Shown: positions 43,223-51,795, numbered from the stretch's first letter. The stretch is DNA of 64,000 nt from Bacteroidota bacterium (GCA_947459245.1 CANHCV010000004.1:1-64000), one strand, 5' to 3'. Notes: a model not told the origin generated them from the letters alone. Program-made: numbers and translations.

Positions 43223-43782
43223 AAAGAAAAGCCATTATTTTTTCAGCTCCTTCAGGGGCAGGTAAAACAACGCTCGTTCAACATTTAATGCAACAACTCC
43301 CCGTACTTCAGTTTTCTGTTTCGGCTACAAGCCGTGAAAAACGGGACCACGAGATTCACGGGAAGGATTACTTTTTCCTTTCTCCCGAACAGTTTCGGGC
43401 ACACATTCAATCCAACGATTTTTTGGAATGGGAAGAGGTGTATCCCGATCATTATTACGGAACCTTGAAAAGTGAAGTGGATCGAATTTTTGAAGAAGGA
43501 AAAGTAGTGATTTTTGATGTTGATGTGGTTGGCGGATTAAATTTGAAGGAGTATTTTGGATCTGAGGCCTTGGCCGTTTTTGTAAAACCTCCATCTGAGC
43601 AAGATTTAGAAGCTCGACTGAGATTTAGAAATACCGAAACAGAAGAAAAAATCCAATTGCGTTTGGCGAAAGCGAAACATGAATTGACTTTTGAAGATCG
43701 TTTTGACACCATCATTGTGAATGCCAACTTGGATGAGGCCAAGGAAGAATCGCTAGAAAAAGTTAAACAATTTATTCATTGA
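43219..43782 (+). CDS. gmk: Guanylate kinase
   Basis: Phosphorylates GMP to GDP with ATP. Starts KRKAIIFSAPSGAGKTTL with the P-loop, then SATSREKRDHEIHGKDYFF, the GMP-binding stretch FLEWEEVYPDHYYGT, and the region DVDVVGGLNLK. At 187 residues it is normal. Overlaps yicC by 4 bases. In many Bacteroidota gmk is followed by nadD; here a threonine dehydrogenase follows. Confidence 0.96.
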   Translation: MKRKAIIFSAPSGAGKTTLVQHLMQQLPVLQFSVSATSREKRDHEIHGKDYFFLSPEQFRAHIQSNDFLEWEEVYPDHYYGTLKSEVDRIFEEGKVVIFDVDVVGGLNLKEYFGSEALAVFVKPPSEQDLEARLRFRNTETEEKIQLRLAKAKHELTFEDRFDTIIVNANLDEAKEESLEKVKQFIH

Positions 43783-43787
43783 ATTCC

Positions 43788-44729
43788 ATGAATGTACTCA
43801 TTATTGGATCAGAAGGCCAATTGGGCTCTGAATTGTACGACGCACTTGTACGTAAATACCCAAACGCCAAAGTGGTTTGCTCCGATATTCGAAATGCTTT
43901 TCCCGATAAAGAACGGTCATTTGAAATCCTAGACGCAACCGATGCAAAAACCTTGGATCAAATCCTTGAAAAACATCAAATTACGCAGATTTATCATTTG
44001 GCTGCCATTTTATCAGCTCGTGGTGAGCAAAATCCCCTTTGGGCATGGGACATCAACATGCGGGGATTGTTGGTGGTGTTGGAAGCTGCGGTTAAACACA
44101 AAATTCATCGCATGTATTGGCCGAGCTCCATCGCCGCATTCGGTCCAAATACGCCTCGGGTTCAAACCCCGCAGCAAGTGGTGATGGATCCCAATACCGT
44201 TTACGGAATGAGCAAACAAGTGGGGGAACTGTGGTGCCGCTACTATTTCGAAAAATACGGATTAGACGTTCGCAGCCTTCGCTACCCGGGCATCATCAGT
44301 TACAAAACCTTACCCGGTGGTGGTACCACCGATTATGCCATCGATATTTTTCACAAAGCACTGAAAGGAGAGAAATTTTCTTGTTTTCTAGGTCCAGAAA
44401 CTCCTCTCCCCATGATGTACATCGATGATGCCATCCGAGCAACTTTGGAATTGATGGAGGCCCCTTCTGAACAAATTAAAGAACGAACCAGCTACAATCT
44501 CGCTGCCATTTCGTTTACTCCCAAACAATTGGGTGAAGCCATTAAAAAAGCTATTCCCGGATTTGAAATGGATTATACTCCCGATTTCCGACAAAAAATT
44601 GCCGATTCTTGGCCAGGTTCCATCGACGATTCAGAAGCGAGAAAAGATTGGGGATGGAATCATCAATTTGGAATGGATGAATTGGTGAAAGTTATGTTGG
44701 ATGGATTGAATTCAGGGTATTTATCATGA
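43788..44729 (+). CDS. L-threonine 3-dehydrogenase, SDR type
   Basis: Oxidises L-threonine to 2-amino-3-ketobutyrate with NAD. This is the short-chain (extended SDR) form rather than the zinc enzyme. It begins MNVLIIGSEGQLGSELYDAL, has SSIAAFG, YGMSKQVGE (YxxxK) and RYPGIISYKTLPGGGTTDYA, the last being specific for this group. The 313-residue length fits. I take ATG 43788; a TTG at 43779 overlapping the gmk stop is possible. A 2-amino-3-ketobutyrate CoA-ligase (kbl), the usual partner, is not in this window. Confidence 0.9.
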   Translation: MNVLIIGSEGQLGSELYDALVRKYPNAKVVCSDIRNAFPDKERSFEILDATDAKTLDQILEKHQITQIYHLAAILSARGEQNPLWAWDINMRGLLVVLEAAVKHKIHRMYWPSSIAAFGPNTPRVQTPQQVVMDPNTVYGMSKQVGELWCRYYFEKYGLDVRSLRYPGIISYKTLPGGGTTDYAIDIFHKALKGEKFSCFLGPETPLPMMYIDDAIRATLELMEAPSEQIKERTSYNLAAISFTPKQLGEAIKKAIPGFEMDYTPDFRQKIADSWPGSIDDSEARKDWGWNHQFGMDELVKVMLDGLNSGYLS

Positions 44730-45535
44730 TTGGCTCCATCCGAAAAATGCGAACAGTTCATTTCCCAGAAGAGGGTGGAAGAGTGGAGTATTTTTGGAGA
44801 ACTACCGAAGGTGAAATTCCGTTGAATGATTTTTTAGGAAGAGAAATTTCCATTGAGCATACGGGTCGTATTTTTTGCAAGAATTGCGGAAAAAAGACGA
44901 ATAAGTCGTTTAGTCAGGGATTTTGTTACCCCTGTTTTCAGAATGCCCCCGAGAATGCCGAATGCATTTTGCATCCTGAACTTTGCAGGGGGCATGAAGG
45001 ATTGGGGAGAGATCCGGAATGGGAGAAAAATCATCACGTTCAGCCCCATTTTGTGTATTTGGCTTTTGCAACCGAGGTCAAAGTTGGTGTAACGCGAACA
45101 ACACAGGGAATTACCCGGTGGATTGATCAAGGAGCCGAGGCCGTTCAAGTGATAGCCGAGGTTCCTTACCGGCAATTGGCCGGAGAAATTGAGGTATTTT
45201 TGAAGGATTATTTTACCGATAAAACCCATTGGCAGCGCATGTTAACCCATGCAGGTGGCCCCAATATTCAAGCCTTGAAGGAAGGGGTTAATCAGGCGGA
45301 AACGGTTCTTCCGGAGGTTTATCAAGAGTATTTTCCCATTGAAAATGAAGCATGCATCATTCGTTACCCGCAATTGGTAATTCCTGCAAAGGTTTCTTCT
45401 ACCAATTTCGAAAAGGAATTGAAAGTTACTGGAAAATTAATTGGAATAAAGGGGCAATACCTGTTTCTTGAAGGAGGTAAAGTGATGAATGTTCGAACTA
45501 TGGAAGGGTATGAAACAGAATTTTTTGAGAAATAA
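44726..45535 (+). CDS. DUF2797 family protein with zinc-ribbon-like and GIY-YIG-like parts
   Basis: A 269-residue protein. An N-terminal CKNCGKKTNKSFSQGFCYPC (residues about 51-70) has two CxxC pairs likely to bind zinc, and ECILHPELCRGHEG follows. The middle has VYLAFATEVKVGVTRTTQG, resembling the first motif of a GIY-YIG-type fold. Recognised as DUF2797 (PF10977), function unknown. It overlaps the threonine dehydrogenase stop as ATGA. A second ATG at codon 8 is an alternative start. It is the last gene of its run. Confidence 0.8.
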   Translation: MIGSIRKMRTVHFPEEGGRVEYFWRTTEGEIPLNDFLGREISIEHTGRIFCKNCGKKTNKSFSQGFCYPCFQNAPENAECILHPELCRGHEGLGRDPEWEKNHHVQPHFVYLAFATEVKVGVTRTTQGITRWIDQGAEAVQVIAEVPYRQLAGEIEVFLKDYFTDKTHWQRMLTHAGGPNIQALKEGVNQAETVLPEVYQEYFPIENEACIIRYPQLVIPAKVSSTNFEKELKVTGKLIGIKGQYLFLEGGKVMNVRTMEGYETEFFEK

Positions 45536-45609
45536 TTCGTCAAATTTGAATTAATTATTGCAATTCCGAAATCAGTTTTCTAAATTGCGCATCATTAAAC
45601 CCAAATACA
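45536..45609 (+). promoter_or_regulatory. Probable weak promoter region for the Omp28-like lipoprotein gene
   Basis: TTG at 45558-45560 and TAAATTGC at 45581-45588 are spaced by 20 bases, giving an imperfect match to TTG/TAnnTTTG. It is the best candidate in the spacer upstream of the lipoprotein start. Confidence 0.35.
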
Positions 45610-46380
45610 ATGAAAAAAATCATGCTATTGTTGGCTGTTGGCGCGTTCGCAGCTAGTTGCTCGAAAGAAGCAAAAGTTACAGAAAACATCACTATTCCTC
45701 AGTCTCAAAAGACTCTTTTGATTTCTAGAAGCGCTACGTGGTGTGGTCCATGTGGTTCAAGTGGAAAGCCTGTTTTTCGTGCCTTGGAAGCTATTGGTGA
45801 TGACAAAATCGTTTGTCTTGCTTCTCAATCTAGCGATGGTCTAAATTCTCCAGCTGGTGATTTGATTGGTAACAATTTGATGTCACGTTTCCAACAGAAT
45901 GGAATTCCTCACATGTTCCAAACAGGAAATGGAAATACCCTCAATTTCTATCCTAACCAATCAACGGCTACCAACAACATGAACACCATTAACGCGAAAG
46001 CCGCTAATGCAAACGTTTATGTTTCTGCTACCGTAGAAGGATCAACCATCAATATCAAAGCAAAAACCAAATTTTTTGCAACAGGATCAGGTAACTACCA
46101 GTTGGGAGTACTTATTCTAGAAAACGGAATCCAAAAAACTCAATCAGGATCTTCAAATCCTAATCACGATGGTGTTATTCGCGGAAATGCAGGCTCTTCA
46201 GCTTGGGGTGAAGCCATCACAAGCACTGCCATGGATGCAGAGCAAGAGTTTACTTACACTGTGAATGTTGATCCTACTTGGAAAAAAGAAAATTTGAAAG
46301 TTGCTGCCATCATCTGGAAAAAGAATGGTAACAATTACGATGCTGAAAACGCATCTGCTGTAAAAGTAACTGTAAAATAA
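45610..46380 (+). CDS. Omp28-like lipoprotein with thioredoxin WCGPC motif
   Basis: A 256-residue lipoprotein whose signal ends AFAASC, with Cys17 lipidated. A thioredoxin-like active site WCGPC occupies residues 44-48 (TLLISRSATWCGPCGSSGK), and the remainder is a beta-rich Omp28-type domain (NIKAKTKFFATGSGNYQLG, NLKVAAIIWKK). It resembles the CxxC lipoprotein encoded about 11 kb upstream in organisation, although that one has CNNC. It is a single gene followed by a strong terminator. Thiol oxidoreductase activity at the envelope is likely but unproven. Confidence 0.8.
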   Translation: MKKIMLLLAVGAFAASCSKEAKVTENITIPQSQKTLLISRSATWCGPCGSSGKPVFRALEAIGDDKIVCLASQSSDGLNSPAGDLIGNNLMSRFQQNGIPHMFQTGNGNTLNFYPNQSTATNNMNTINAKAANANVYVSATVEGSTINIKAKTKFFATGSGNYQLGVLILENGIQKTQSGSSNPNHDGVIRGNAGSSAWGEAITSTAMDAEQEFTYTVNVDPTWKKENLKVAAIIWKKNGNNYDAENASAVKVTVK

Positions 46381-46398
46381 TAGTTCACTAGAAACGAT

Positions 46399-46430
46399 TA
46401 AAAAGCCCCATTTAGGGGCTTTTTTTATTT
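46399..46430 (+). terminator. Intrinsic terminator after the Omp28-like lipoprotein gene
   Basis: AAGCCCC and GGGGCTT pair around loop ATTTA and are followed by seven T. An A-run on the other side makes it usable in both directions, though no gene points toward it from downstream. Confidence 0.9.
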
Positions 46431-46450
46431 TGCAACTGCAACTCCACTTT

Positions 46451-46473
46451 TGCGTTTTATTTTTGTAAAAACT
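46451..46473 (+). promoter_or_regulatory. Promoter of the CxxCH lipoprotein-moxR unit
   Basis: TATTTTTG at 46458-46465 matches TAnnTTTG. The 23 bases from 46451 to 46473 equal those at 55042-55064 (glutaryl-CoA dehydrogenase promoter) except for one base. Confidence 0.6.
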
Positions 46474-46480
46474 GAAAGAC

Positions 46481-46975
46481 ATGTTCAAGGTTTTCCTTCC
46501 CCTTTTTGTGCTATTTTTTTTAGCGATCGGCTGTTCCCACGTGCCCGATAAAGGAATCAACAATACCTGGTTTGCACCCGAATTAACCCAAAGTGAATTT
46601 GGAGATGATGAAAGCCACAATGCAGGGAAAAATTGCATGTCTTGCCACGTGAAGGGCGGCGATCGGGAAGCCGCTAAAGAAGGAATTTGGAGCATTGCTG
46701 GAACCGTTTATCAAACGGGGACCACCAAAATATTGCCCGGTTCAACCCTCGAACTTTTTACCGGACCCAACGGTAGCGGTTCGAAAGTAATTTCCCTCCC
46801 CGTGGATGACGAAGGAAATGCTTATACCAATAAAAACATCCCTCTTGGTACGGGGCTTTTCCCTGTGGTGACCGGCCCAACAGGAAAAAAAGCATTCATG
46901 ATGTCCTCCATCGGAAATGGAGCATGCAACTCTTGCCACAACAACGGAACTCCAAAAATTACGGTAGAAAAATAA
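46481..46975 (+). CDS. Lipoprotein with two heme c attachment motifs
   Basis: A 164-residue protein that I do not recognise. The lipobox FFLAIGC places the lipidated Cys at residue 18. Two CxxCH motifs, CMSCH at 52-56 and CNSCH at 149-153, suggest two covalently bound hemes. Between them lies a beta-rich stretch beginning SIAGTVYQTGTTKILPGSTL, as in carboxypeptidase-regulatory-like domains. No axial ligand Met or His pattern is obvious apart from those in the motifs. Electron transfer at the periplasmic or outer surface is the obvious inference. It has its own promoter, and moxR starts one base after its stop. Confidence 0.72.
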   Translation: MFKVFLPLFVLFFLAIGCSHVPDKGINNTWFAPELTQSEFGDDESHNAGKNCMSCHVKGGDREAAKEGIWSIAGTVYQTGTTKILPGSTLELFTGPNGSGSKVISLPVDDEGNAYTNKNIPLGTGLFPVVTGPTGKKAFMMSSIGNGACNSCHNNGTPKITVEK

Positions 46976-46976
46976 T

Positions 46977-47933
46977 ATGAACTCAGACGTAGCTCAAGTA
47001 GATCAACTAAAATCCAAATACGCCGAACTTCAAAAAGAAATCGGAAAAGCCATTTACGGACAAGAAGACGTCGTCAATGCGGTAATCACCTCGGTGCTGT
47101 GCAACGGTCACTGCTTATTGGTAGGCGTTCCCGGGTTAGCGAAAACCCTTTTGGTGCAAACCATATCAAAAGTATTGGATTTATCCTTCTCACGCATTCA
47201 GTTTACTCCAGATTTGATGCCTTCCGACATTACTGGAAACGAGATTTTAGATGAGCAAAAACATTTTAAATTCATCCCTGGACCTTTGTTTTCCAACTTG
47301 GTCTTGGCCGATGAAATTAACCGAACACCACCCAAAACGCAAGCTGCCTTGCTCGAAGCGATGCAGGAACGAAAAGTAACCGTTGCTGGAAAATCGTATG
47401 CTTTGCCAAGCCCATTTTTTGTTTTGGCGACCCAAAATCCCATCGAGCAAGAAGGAACCTATCCGCTCCCAGAAGCGCAATTGGATCGTTTCATGATGAA
47501 CATCTCCTTGGATTATCCTCATTTTCACGATGAAGTTCGAGTAGTTCGAGATACCACTTCCAATCACAAGGCCGAATTAAAAAATGTTCTCTCTGCTCAA
47601 GAAATTCTTGAATATCAAGAATTGGTTAGAAGAGTACCTATCAACGATTCGGTTTTAGAATACGCTGTTAAATTGGTTCATAAAACCCGACCCAATGGCG
47701 AATTCGCTACCGAAAAGGTAAAGAAATACGTTTCTTGGGGCGCCGGTCCACGTGCAAGTCAGTACTTGGTGCTTGGAGCCAAATGCCATGCCATCCTGCA
47801 CGGAAAATATTCACCCGATATCGAAGATGTACAAGCTGTAGCGGTAAATATTTTGCGCCATCGCGTAGTCATCAATTACAAAGCCGAATCCGAAGGTCTC
47901 ACCATCGACCAAATCATCAAGGAACTGTATTAA
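46977..47933 (+). CDS. MoxR family AAA ATPase
   Basis: A 318-residue chaperone-like AAA+ ATPase. Motifs are Walker A GVPGLAKTLL, Walker B VLADEINRTPPKTQAALLEAMQE, sensor 1 LATQNPIEQEGTYPLPEAQLDRF and the C-terminal lid with ILRHRVVINYKAE. MoxR proteins usually act with DUF58/von Willebrand-factor proteins from a bat-like operon; none is adjacent here, the next gene being mutS. Partners, if any, lie elsewhere. It begins one base after the CxxCH lipoprotein gene. Confidence 0.92.
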   Translation: MNSDVAQVDQLKSKYAELQKEIGKAIYGQEDVVNAVITSVLCNGHCLLVGVPGLAKTLLVQTISKVLDLSFSRIQFTPDLMPSDITGNEILDEQKHFKFIPGPLFSNLVLADEINRTPPKTQAALLEAMQERKVTVAGKSYALPSPFFVLATQNPIEQEGTYPLPEAQLDRFMMNISLDYPHFHDEVRVVRDTTSNHKAELKNVLSAQEILEYQELVRRVPINDSVLEYAVKLVHKTRPNGEFATEKVKKYVSWGAGPRASQYLVLGAKCHAILHGKYSPDIEDVQAVAVNILRHRVVINYKAESEGLTIDQIIKELY

Positions 47934-47962
47934 ACACCCCTTTTCATCCTAATCAATAACTT

Positions 47963-50566
47963 GTGGCAAAATCCCCCGGTAAAAGTGGAAAAACTCCGCT
48001 CATGGAGCAGTACGAGCAAATCAAATCCCAACACCCTGGGACCATTTTGCTGTTTCGCGTCGGTGATTTCTACGAAACCTTTGGTGAGGACGCCATTCTC
48101 GCAGCCGATATTCTTGGGATAGTTCTAACAAAACGGGGAAACGGATCTGCCACCGAGGTTGCTTTAGCCGGCTTCCCGCACCATTCCTTGGAGGTTTATT
48201 TGCCCAAACTCGTTCGTGCGGGCCAACGCGTTGCCGTTTGCGAACAACTCGAAGATCCCAAAGAAACCAAAACCATTGTGAAGCGCGGAGTAACAGAATT
48301 GGTTACGCCTGGAACCTCACTGTCCGATCATTTACTTCACCACAAGAAAAATAATTACCTCGCGGCACTTTCATTCTGGGAAAACGAAATTGGATTGGCA
48401 TTGGCCGATGTTTCTACCGGTGAATTCATGGTTGTTTCTGGAAAACCTTCCAGCATCGAGGCCATCATTCAATCGTACCAACCGGCAGAAATCATCTTCC
48501 CAAAATCAAAATCTGCCGAACTCGCCCAATTGCAAGCCCATCGGTATTACCACCATCCTCTCGACGATTGGGCTTTTCGAACCGATTTTACCTACGAACG
48601 TTTAACCCGACATTTTCAAACCCAATCCTTGAAAGGGTTTGGAATTGAGGAAGATGTGGCTTCCATCATCGCTTGCGGAATTGTTCTGTATTACCTCGAA
48701 GAAACCCGGCATCCCAATTTGGCTCACCTCAAAGGGATTTCAAAAATTCATCCCCTCGATTACCTTTTCCTCGATCGTTTTTCCATTCGGAATTTGGAAT
48801 TGATGGAAAACCCTCAATCGGAAGGTCGGTCCTTTGTGGAGGTTTTAGATGCAACAAAAACCCCCATGGGAGCACGAATGTTGCGGAAGTGGACCTTGTT
48901 TCCATTGAAAGATTTGGAACAAATTCGATTCCGTCATTCCATCGTTTCTTCTTTTATTCAGCATAAAAAATGGTCCAAACAGGTTTCCGAAATTCTTCAA
49001 GAAATGGGAGATTTGGAACGGCTCATTGGGAAATCGGCAACCGGAAGAATCAATCCTCGGGAATTGGTTCAATTGAAAAGATCGGTTGAATTATTGCCAA
49101 AGGTTCAAAAATGCCTTTCTGAAATCAACGGAATAGAGGTGAAAACCTTGGCAAATCAACTTACCGATCAATCAGAATTCCTGCATCATTTAAAAACCTG
49201 GTTGAACGAAGATGCTCCGGCTCAGTTGGTTAAAGGTGGAGTTATTTCCAAAGGAATATCGGCTGAATTGGATGAACTGCGAAGTCTTTCCAATTCAGGG
49301 AAGGATTATTTGATTCAAATTCAACAAAGAGAAATCCAACAAACGGGAATTTCTAGTTTGAAAATTAGCTTTAACAGCGTTTTTGGTTACTATTTGGAAG
49401 TAACTCATACCCATAAAGACAAAGTGCCTGAAACATGGATCAGGAAACAAACGTTGGTGAACGCAGAACGCTACGTTACCCCTGAATTGAAGGAATACGA
49501 AGAGAAAATTCTTGGGGCTCAATCGAAAATTGAAGTCTTGGAAGCACGTCTATTCCAAGAGTTGGTTCAATTCGTTAATCAGTTCATTCCTGCCTTGCAG
49601 CAAAATGCAAAAGTGATTGCTACCGCAGATGTTTTGTTGGGCTTTGCTCAGCTTTCAGTTGAAAGAAAATACATACAGCCCACTGTAGATGAGTCGTATG
49701 AATTGGAGATCAAAGGTGGGCGTCACCCGGTGATTGAACAATTTTTACCCCACGGCAAAGACTACATTCCCAATGATGTTTTTTTAGATCATGAAACCCA
49801 ACAAATCATGATCATTACTGGGCCAAACATGGCAGGAAAGTCGGCCTTGCTTCGGCAAACCGCATTGATTGTGATGATGGCCCAAATGGGTTGTTTCGTT
49901 CCCGCCACTTCTGCCAAATTGGGCATTGTTGATAAGATTTTTACCCGGGTAGGCGCAAGCGATAATCAAGCTTTCGGCGAGTCAACATTCATGGTTGAAA
50001 TGAATGAAACAGCCGCTATTTTGAACAATATTTCGGCAAGAAGCTTGATCCTTCTCGATGAAATCGGAAGAGGAACCTCCACCTACGATGGAATTTCCAT
50101 TGCTTGGGCCATTGCCGAATTTCTGCATCAACAACCCATTCATCGAGCAAAAACATTGTTTGCAACCCATTACCACGAATTGAATGAAATGGAAGGGCAG
50201 TTCGAACGAATCAAAAATTACAACGTTTCCGTAAAAGAGGTGGGAAATCAAATAGTTTTTGTTCGAAAATTGCAAAGAGGTGGCTCAGAACACAGTTTCG
50301 GAATTCATGTAGCCAAATTAGCCGGTATTCCCGCCGAAGTCGTTGCGCGTTCCGAAGATATCCTTCGCGATTTAGAAAGCCATCGCAGCCAAAATGGAAA
50401 ACGTACGGTTTCAAAAAAATCTTCCGAGTGGCAAATGAACCTCTTTCAAACCTCCGATCCACAGCTGGAAGAAATAAGGAAAGCCCTCGAACAAATCGAC
50501 CCCAATGCCATCACACCGATGGATGCTTTGTTTACCCTGCATCAGTTGAAGCAAATCCTGAAATAG
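47963..50566 (+). CDS. mutS: DNA mismatch repair protein MutS
   Basis: Recognises mismatches and small loops and initiates repair with MutL. The N-terminal mismatch-binding domain has LLFRVGDFYETFGEDA, whose Phe-x-Glu (FYE) wedges into the mismatch. The ATPase domain has Walker A GPNMAGKSA at about residues 620-628, LILLDEIGRGTSTYDG and TLFATHYHEL. The 867-residue length is typical. The start is a GTG; the next in-frame ATG is 13 codons further, just before the conserved LFRVGDFYE. MutL is not in the window. Confidence 0.96.
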   Translation: MAKSPGKSGKTPLMEQYEQIKSQHPGTILLFRVGDFYETFGEDAILAADILGIVLTKRGNGSATEVALAGFPHHSLEVYLPKLVRAGQRVAVCEQLEDPKETKTIVKRGVTELVTPGTSLSDHLLHHKKNNYLAALSFWENEIGLALADVSTGEFMVVSGKPSSIEAIIQSYQPAEIIFPKSKSAELAQLQAHRYYHHPLDDWAFRTDFTYERLTRHFQTQSLKGFGIEEDVASIIACGIVLYYLEETRHPNLAHLKGISKIHPLDYLFLDRFSIRNLELMENPQSEGRSFVEVLDATKTPMGARMLRKWTLFPLKDLEQIRFRHSIVSSFIQHKKWSKQVSEILQEMGDLERLIGKSATGRINPRELVQLKRSVELLPKVQKCLSEINGIEVKTLANQLTDQSEFLHHLKTWLNEDAPAQLVKGGVISKGISAELDELRSLSNSGKDYLIQIQQREIQQTGISSLKISFNSVFGYYLEVTHTHKDKVPETWIRKQTLVNAERYVTPELKEYEEKILGAQSKIEVLEARLFQELVQFVNQFIPALQQNAKVIATADVLLGFAQLSVERKYIQPTVDESYELEIKGGRHPVIEQFLPHGKDYIPNDVFLDHETQQIMIITGPNMAGKSALLRQTALIVMMAQMGCFVPATSAKLGIVDKIFTRVGASDNQAFGESTFMVEMNETAAILNNISARSLILLDEIGRGTSTYDGISIAWAIAEFLHQQPIHRAKTLFATHYHELNEMEGQFERIKNYNVSVKEVGNQIVFVRKLQRGGSEHSFGIHVAKLAGIPAEVVARSEDILRDLESHRSQNGKRTVSKKSSEWQMNLFQTSDPQLEEIRKALEQIDPNAITPMDALFTLHQLKQILK

Positions 50567-50569
50567 TCG

Positions 50570-50586
50570 TATATTTGTACCTACAA
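50570..50586 (+). promoter_or_regulatory. MarR-gene promoter box with overlapping inverted repeat
   Basis: TATATTTG (50570-50577) matches TAnnTTTG, with a TTG at 50546-50548. Overlapping it, TTGTA (50575-50579) and TACAA (50582-50586) are a perfect inverted repeat around CC. A repeat overlapping the promoter of a MarR gene is a good candidate for an autoregulatory operator; the arms are short. Confidence 0.5.
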
Positions 50587-50596
50587 CAATAGGGGC

Positions 50597-51046
50597 ATGC
50601 GCATCGAAGAGGAAATCAAACAAAGTCAATTTGAAGATGCTTACCACAAAATGGTGGTAAACGTGATGTTTACAGCCCGATTCATTGAGTTGAAGTTTGA
50701 GCGAATTTTCAAAAAACACGGTCTTACCTCGCAGCAATACAACGTTTTGCGCATCCTTCGCGGACAATTTCCCCAGCCGATTTGCGCAGGTGATGTTCTG
50801 TCTCGCATGTTGGACCAAAGCAGCAACATCACCCGATTGATGGAAAAACTCTTGCAAAAAGGATTGGTGGAACGAAAAATCAATGAAACCAATCGGCGAA
50901 TGCACGATATTTCCATCACCGAAAAAGGACTTTCCCTTTTAGAAATGATCTCACCCGATTTCAACGAACTGATGTTGGGATACCAGAATATTTCTTCCGA
51001 CGAAGCTGAAAACGTAAGCGATCTTCTCGATCAATTTCGAGGATAA
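50597..51046 (+). CDS. MarR family transcriptional regulator
   Basis: A 149-residue winged-helix protein. The DNA-binding half has LTSQQYNVLRILRG, then LSRMLDQSSNITRLMEKLLQKGLVERK as the recognition helix and wing, followed by TNRRMHDISITEKGLSLLE. MarR proteins usually repress their own gene and neighbours until a small phenolic or oxidised ligand binds. The inverted repeat at its promoter and the downstream SDR gene (41-base gap) suggest it controls that pair. The ligand is unknown. Confidence 0.9.
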   Translation: MRIEEEIKQSQFEDAYHKMVVNVMFTARFIELKFERIFKKHGLTSQQYNVLRILRGQFPQPICAGDVLSRMLDQSSNITRLMEKLLQKGLVERKINETNRRMHDISITEKGLSLLEMISPDFNELMLGYQNISSDEAENVSDLLDQFRG

Positions 51047-51087
51047 AACATTTCTAGCTCATTTCGTGTTTCTGAAAGAAAAGAAAC

Positions 51088-51765
51088 ATGAATTATTTAG
51101 TGGTAGGTGCATCGAGCGGTATTGGATCTGAAGTTGCAAATTTTTTAGTGAATGAAGGCCATCAAGTCTTTACCGCACAACGCAGAATGGTTGAAGGATT
51201 GCCCCACATTCCTTTTGATGCAACTCAACCCAATTTCGATTTTTCTGCGTTGCCGGATGAGTTGCACGGGGTTGTTTATGCGCCGGGAACCATTTTGTTA
51301 AAACCCTTTCATCGCTTTAGCATGGAAGATTTTCAAAACGATTTTCAAGTGAATGTGTTGGGTGCCGTTCACGTTTTACAAGCTTGTTTACCCAAATTAA
51401 AGAAAGCCAACGGAGCCAATGTGGTGTTGTTTAGTTCGGTTGCAGCACAAATGGGAATGGGTTTTCATGCATCGATCGCTGCCGCAAAATCGGCCGTTGA
51501 AGGATTAACGCGTTCCTTGGCGGCAGAATGGGCTCCTGCCCAAATCAAAGTGAACGCCATAGCTCCATCGTTAACGAATACACCTTTGGCTTCGCCCTTG
51601 TTAAGCACACCCGAAAAAATGGAGGCCTCTGCTAAACGCCATCCATTGGGTAGGGTAGGAGAGAGCGGTGATTTAGCCCAAGCCGTTCAGTTCCTTCTTC
51701 AACCGAATTTGTGGATGACCGGAACCGTTCTTCAAGTGGACGGTGGACTAGGAAATACGAAATAA
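51088..51765 (+). CDS. Short-chain dehydrogenase/reductase with atypical active site
   Basis: A 225-residue SDR. The cofactor site reads VVGASSGIGSE near the N-terminus (GxxxGxG) and the end has LQVDGGLG as in classical SDRs. Ser117 and Lys134 of the Ser-Tyr-Lys triad are present (LFSSVAAQMGMG and AAAKSAVEGL), but the position 13 residues after Ser117 that should hold Tyr carries Ile130. VYAPG stands where NNAG is expected. Either the enzyme uses another residue or it has a non-catalytic role. It follows the MarR gene and ends at a bidirectional terminator. Confidence 0.83.
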   Translation: MNYLVVGASSGIGSEVANFLVNEGHQVFTAQRRMVEGLPHIPFDATQPNFDFSALPDELHGVVYAPGTILLKPFHRFSMEDFQNDFQVNVLGAVHVLQACLPKLKKANGANVVLFSSVAAQMGMGFHASIAAAKSAVEGLTRSLAAEWAPAQIKVNAIAPSLTNTPLASPLLSTPEKMEASAKRHPLGRVGESGDLAQAVQFLLQPNLWMTGTVLQVDGGLGNTK

Positions 51766-51795
51766 AAAAAGGGGTTGAAATCAGCCCCTTTTTTA
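51764..51795. terminator. Bidirectional terminator between convergent genes
   Basis: GGGGTTGA and TCAGCCCC (51771-51778 and 51781-51788) pair over 8 bp with AA between them, flanked by a run of A on the left and T on the right. It lies between the SDR gene and the TlpA lipoprotein gene, both ending here. Confidence 0.9.

Noticed and set aside
46198-46695. Minus-strand frame of 165 codons spanning the lipoprotein terminator
   Set aside because: It crosses a strong terminator and the coding regions of two plus-strand genes; no recognisable motif or promoter.
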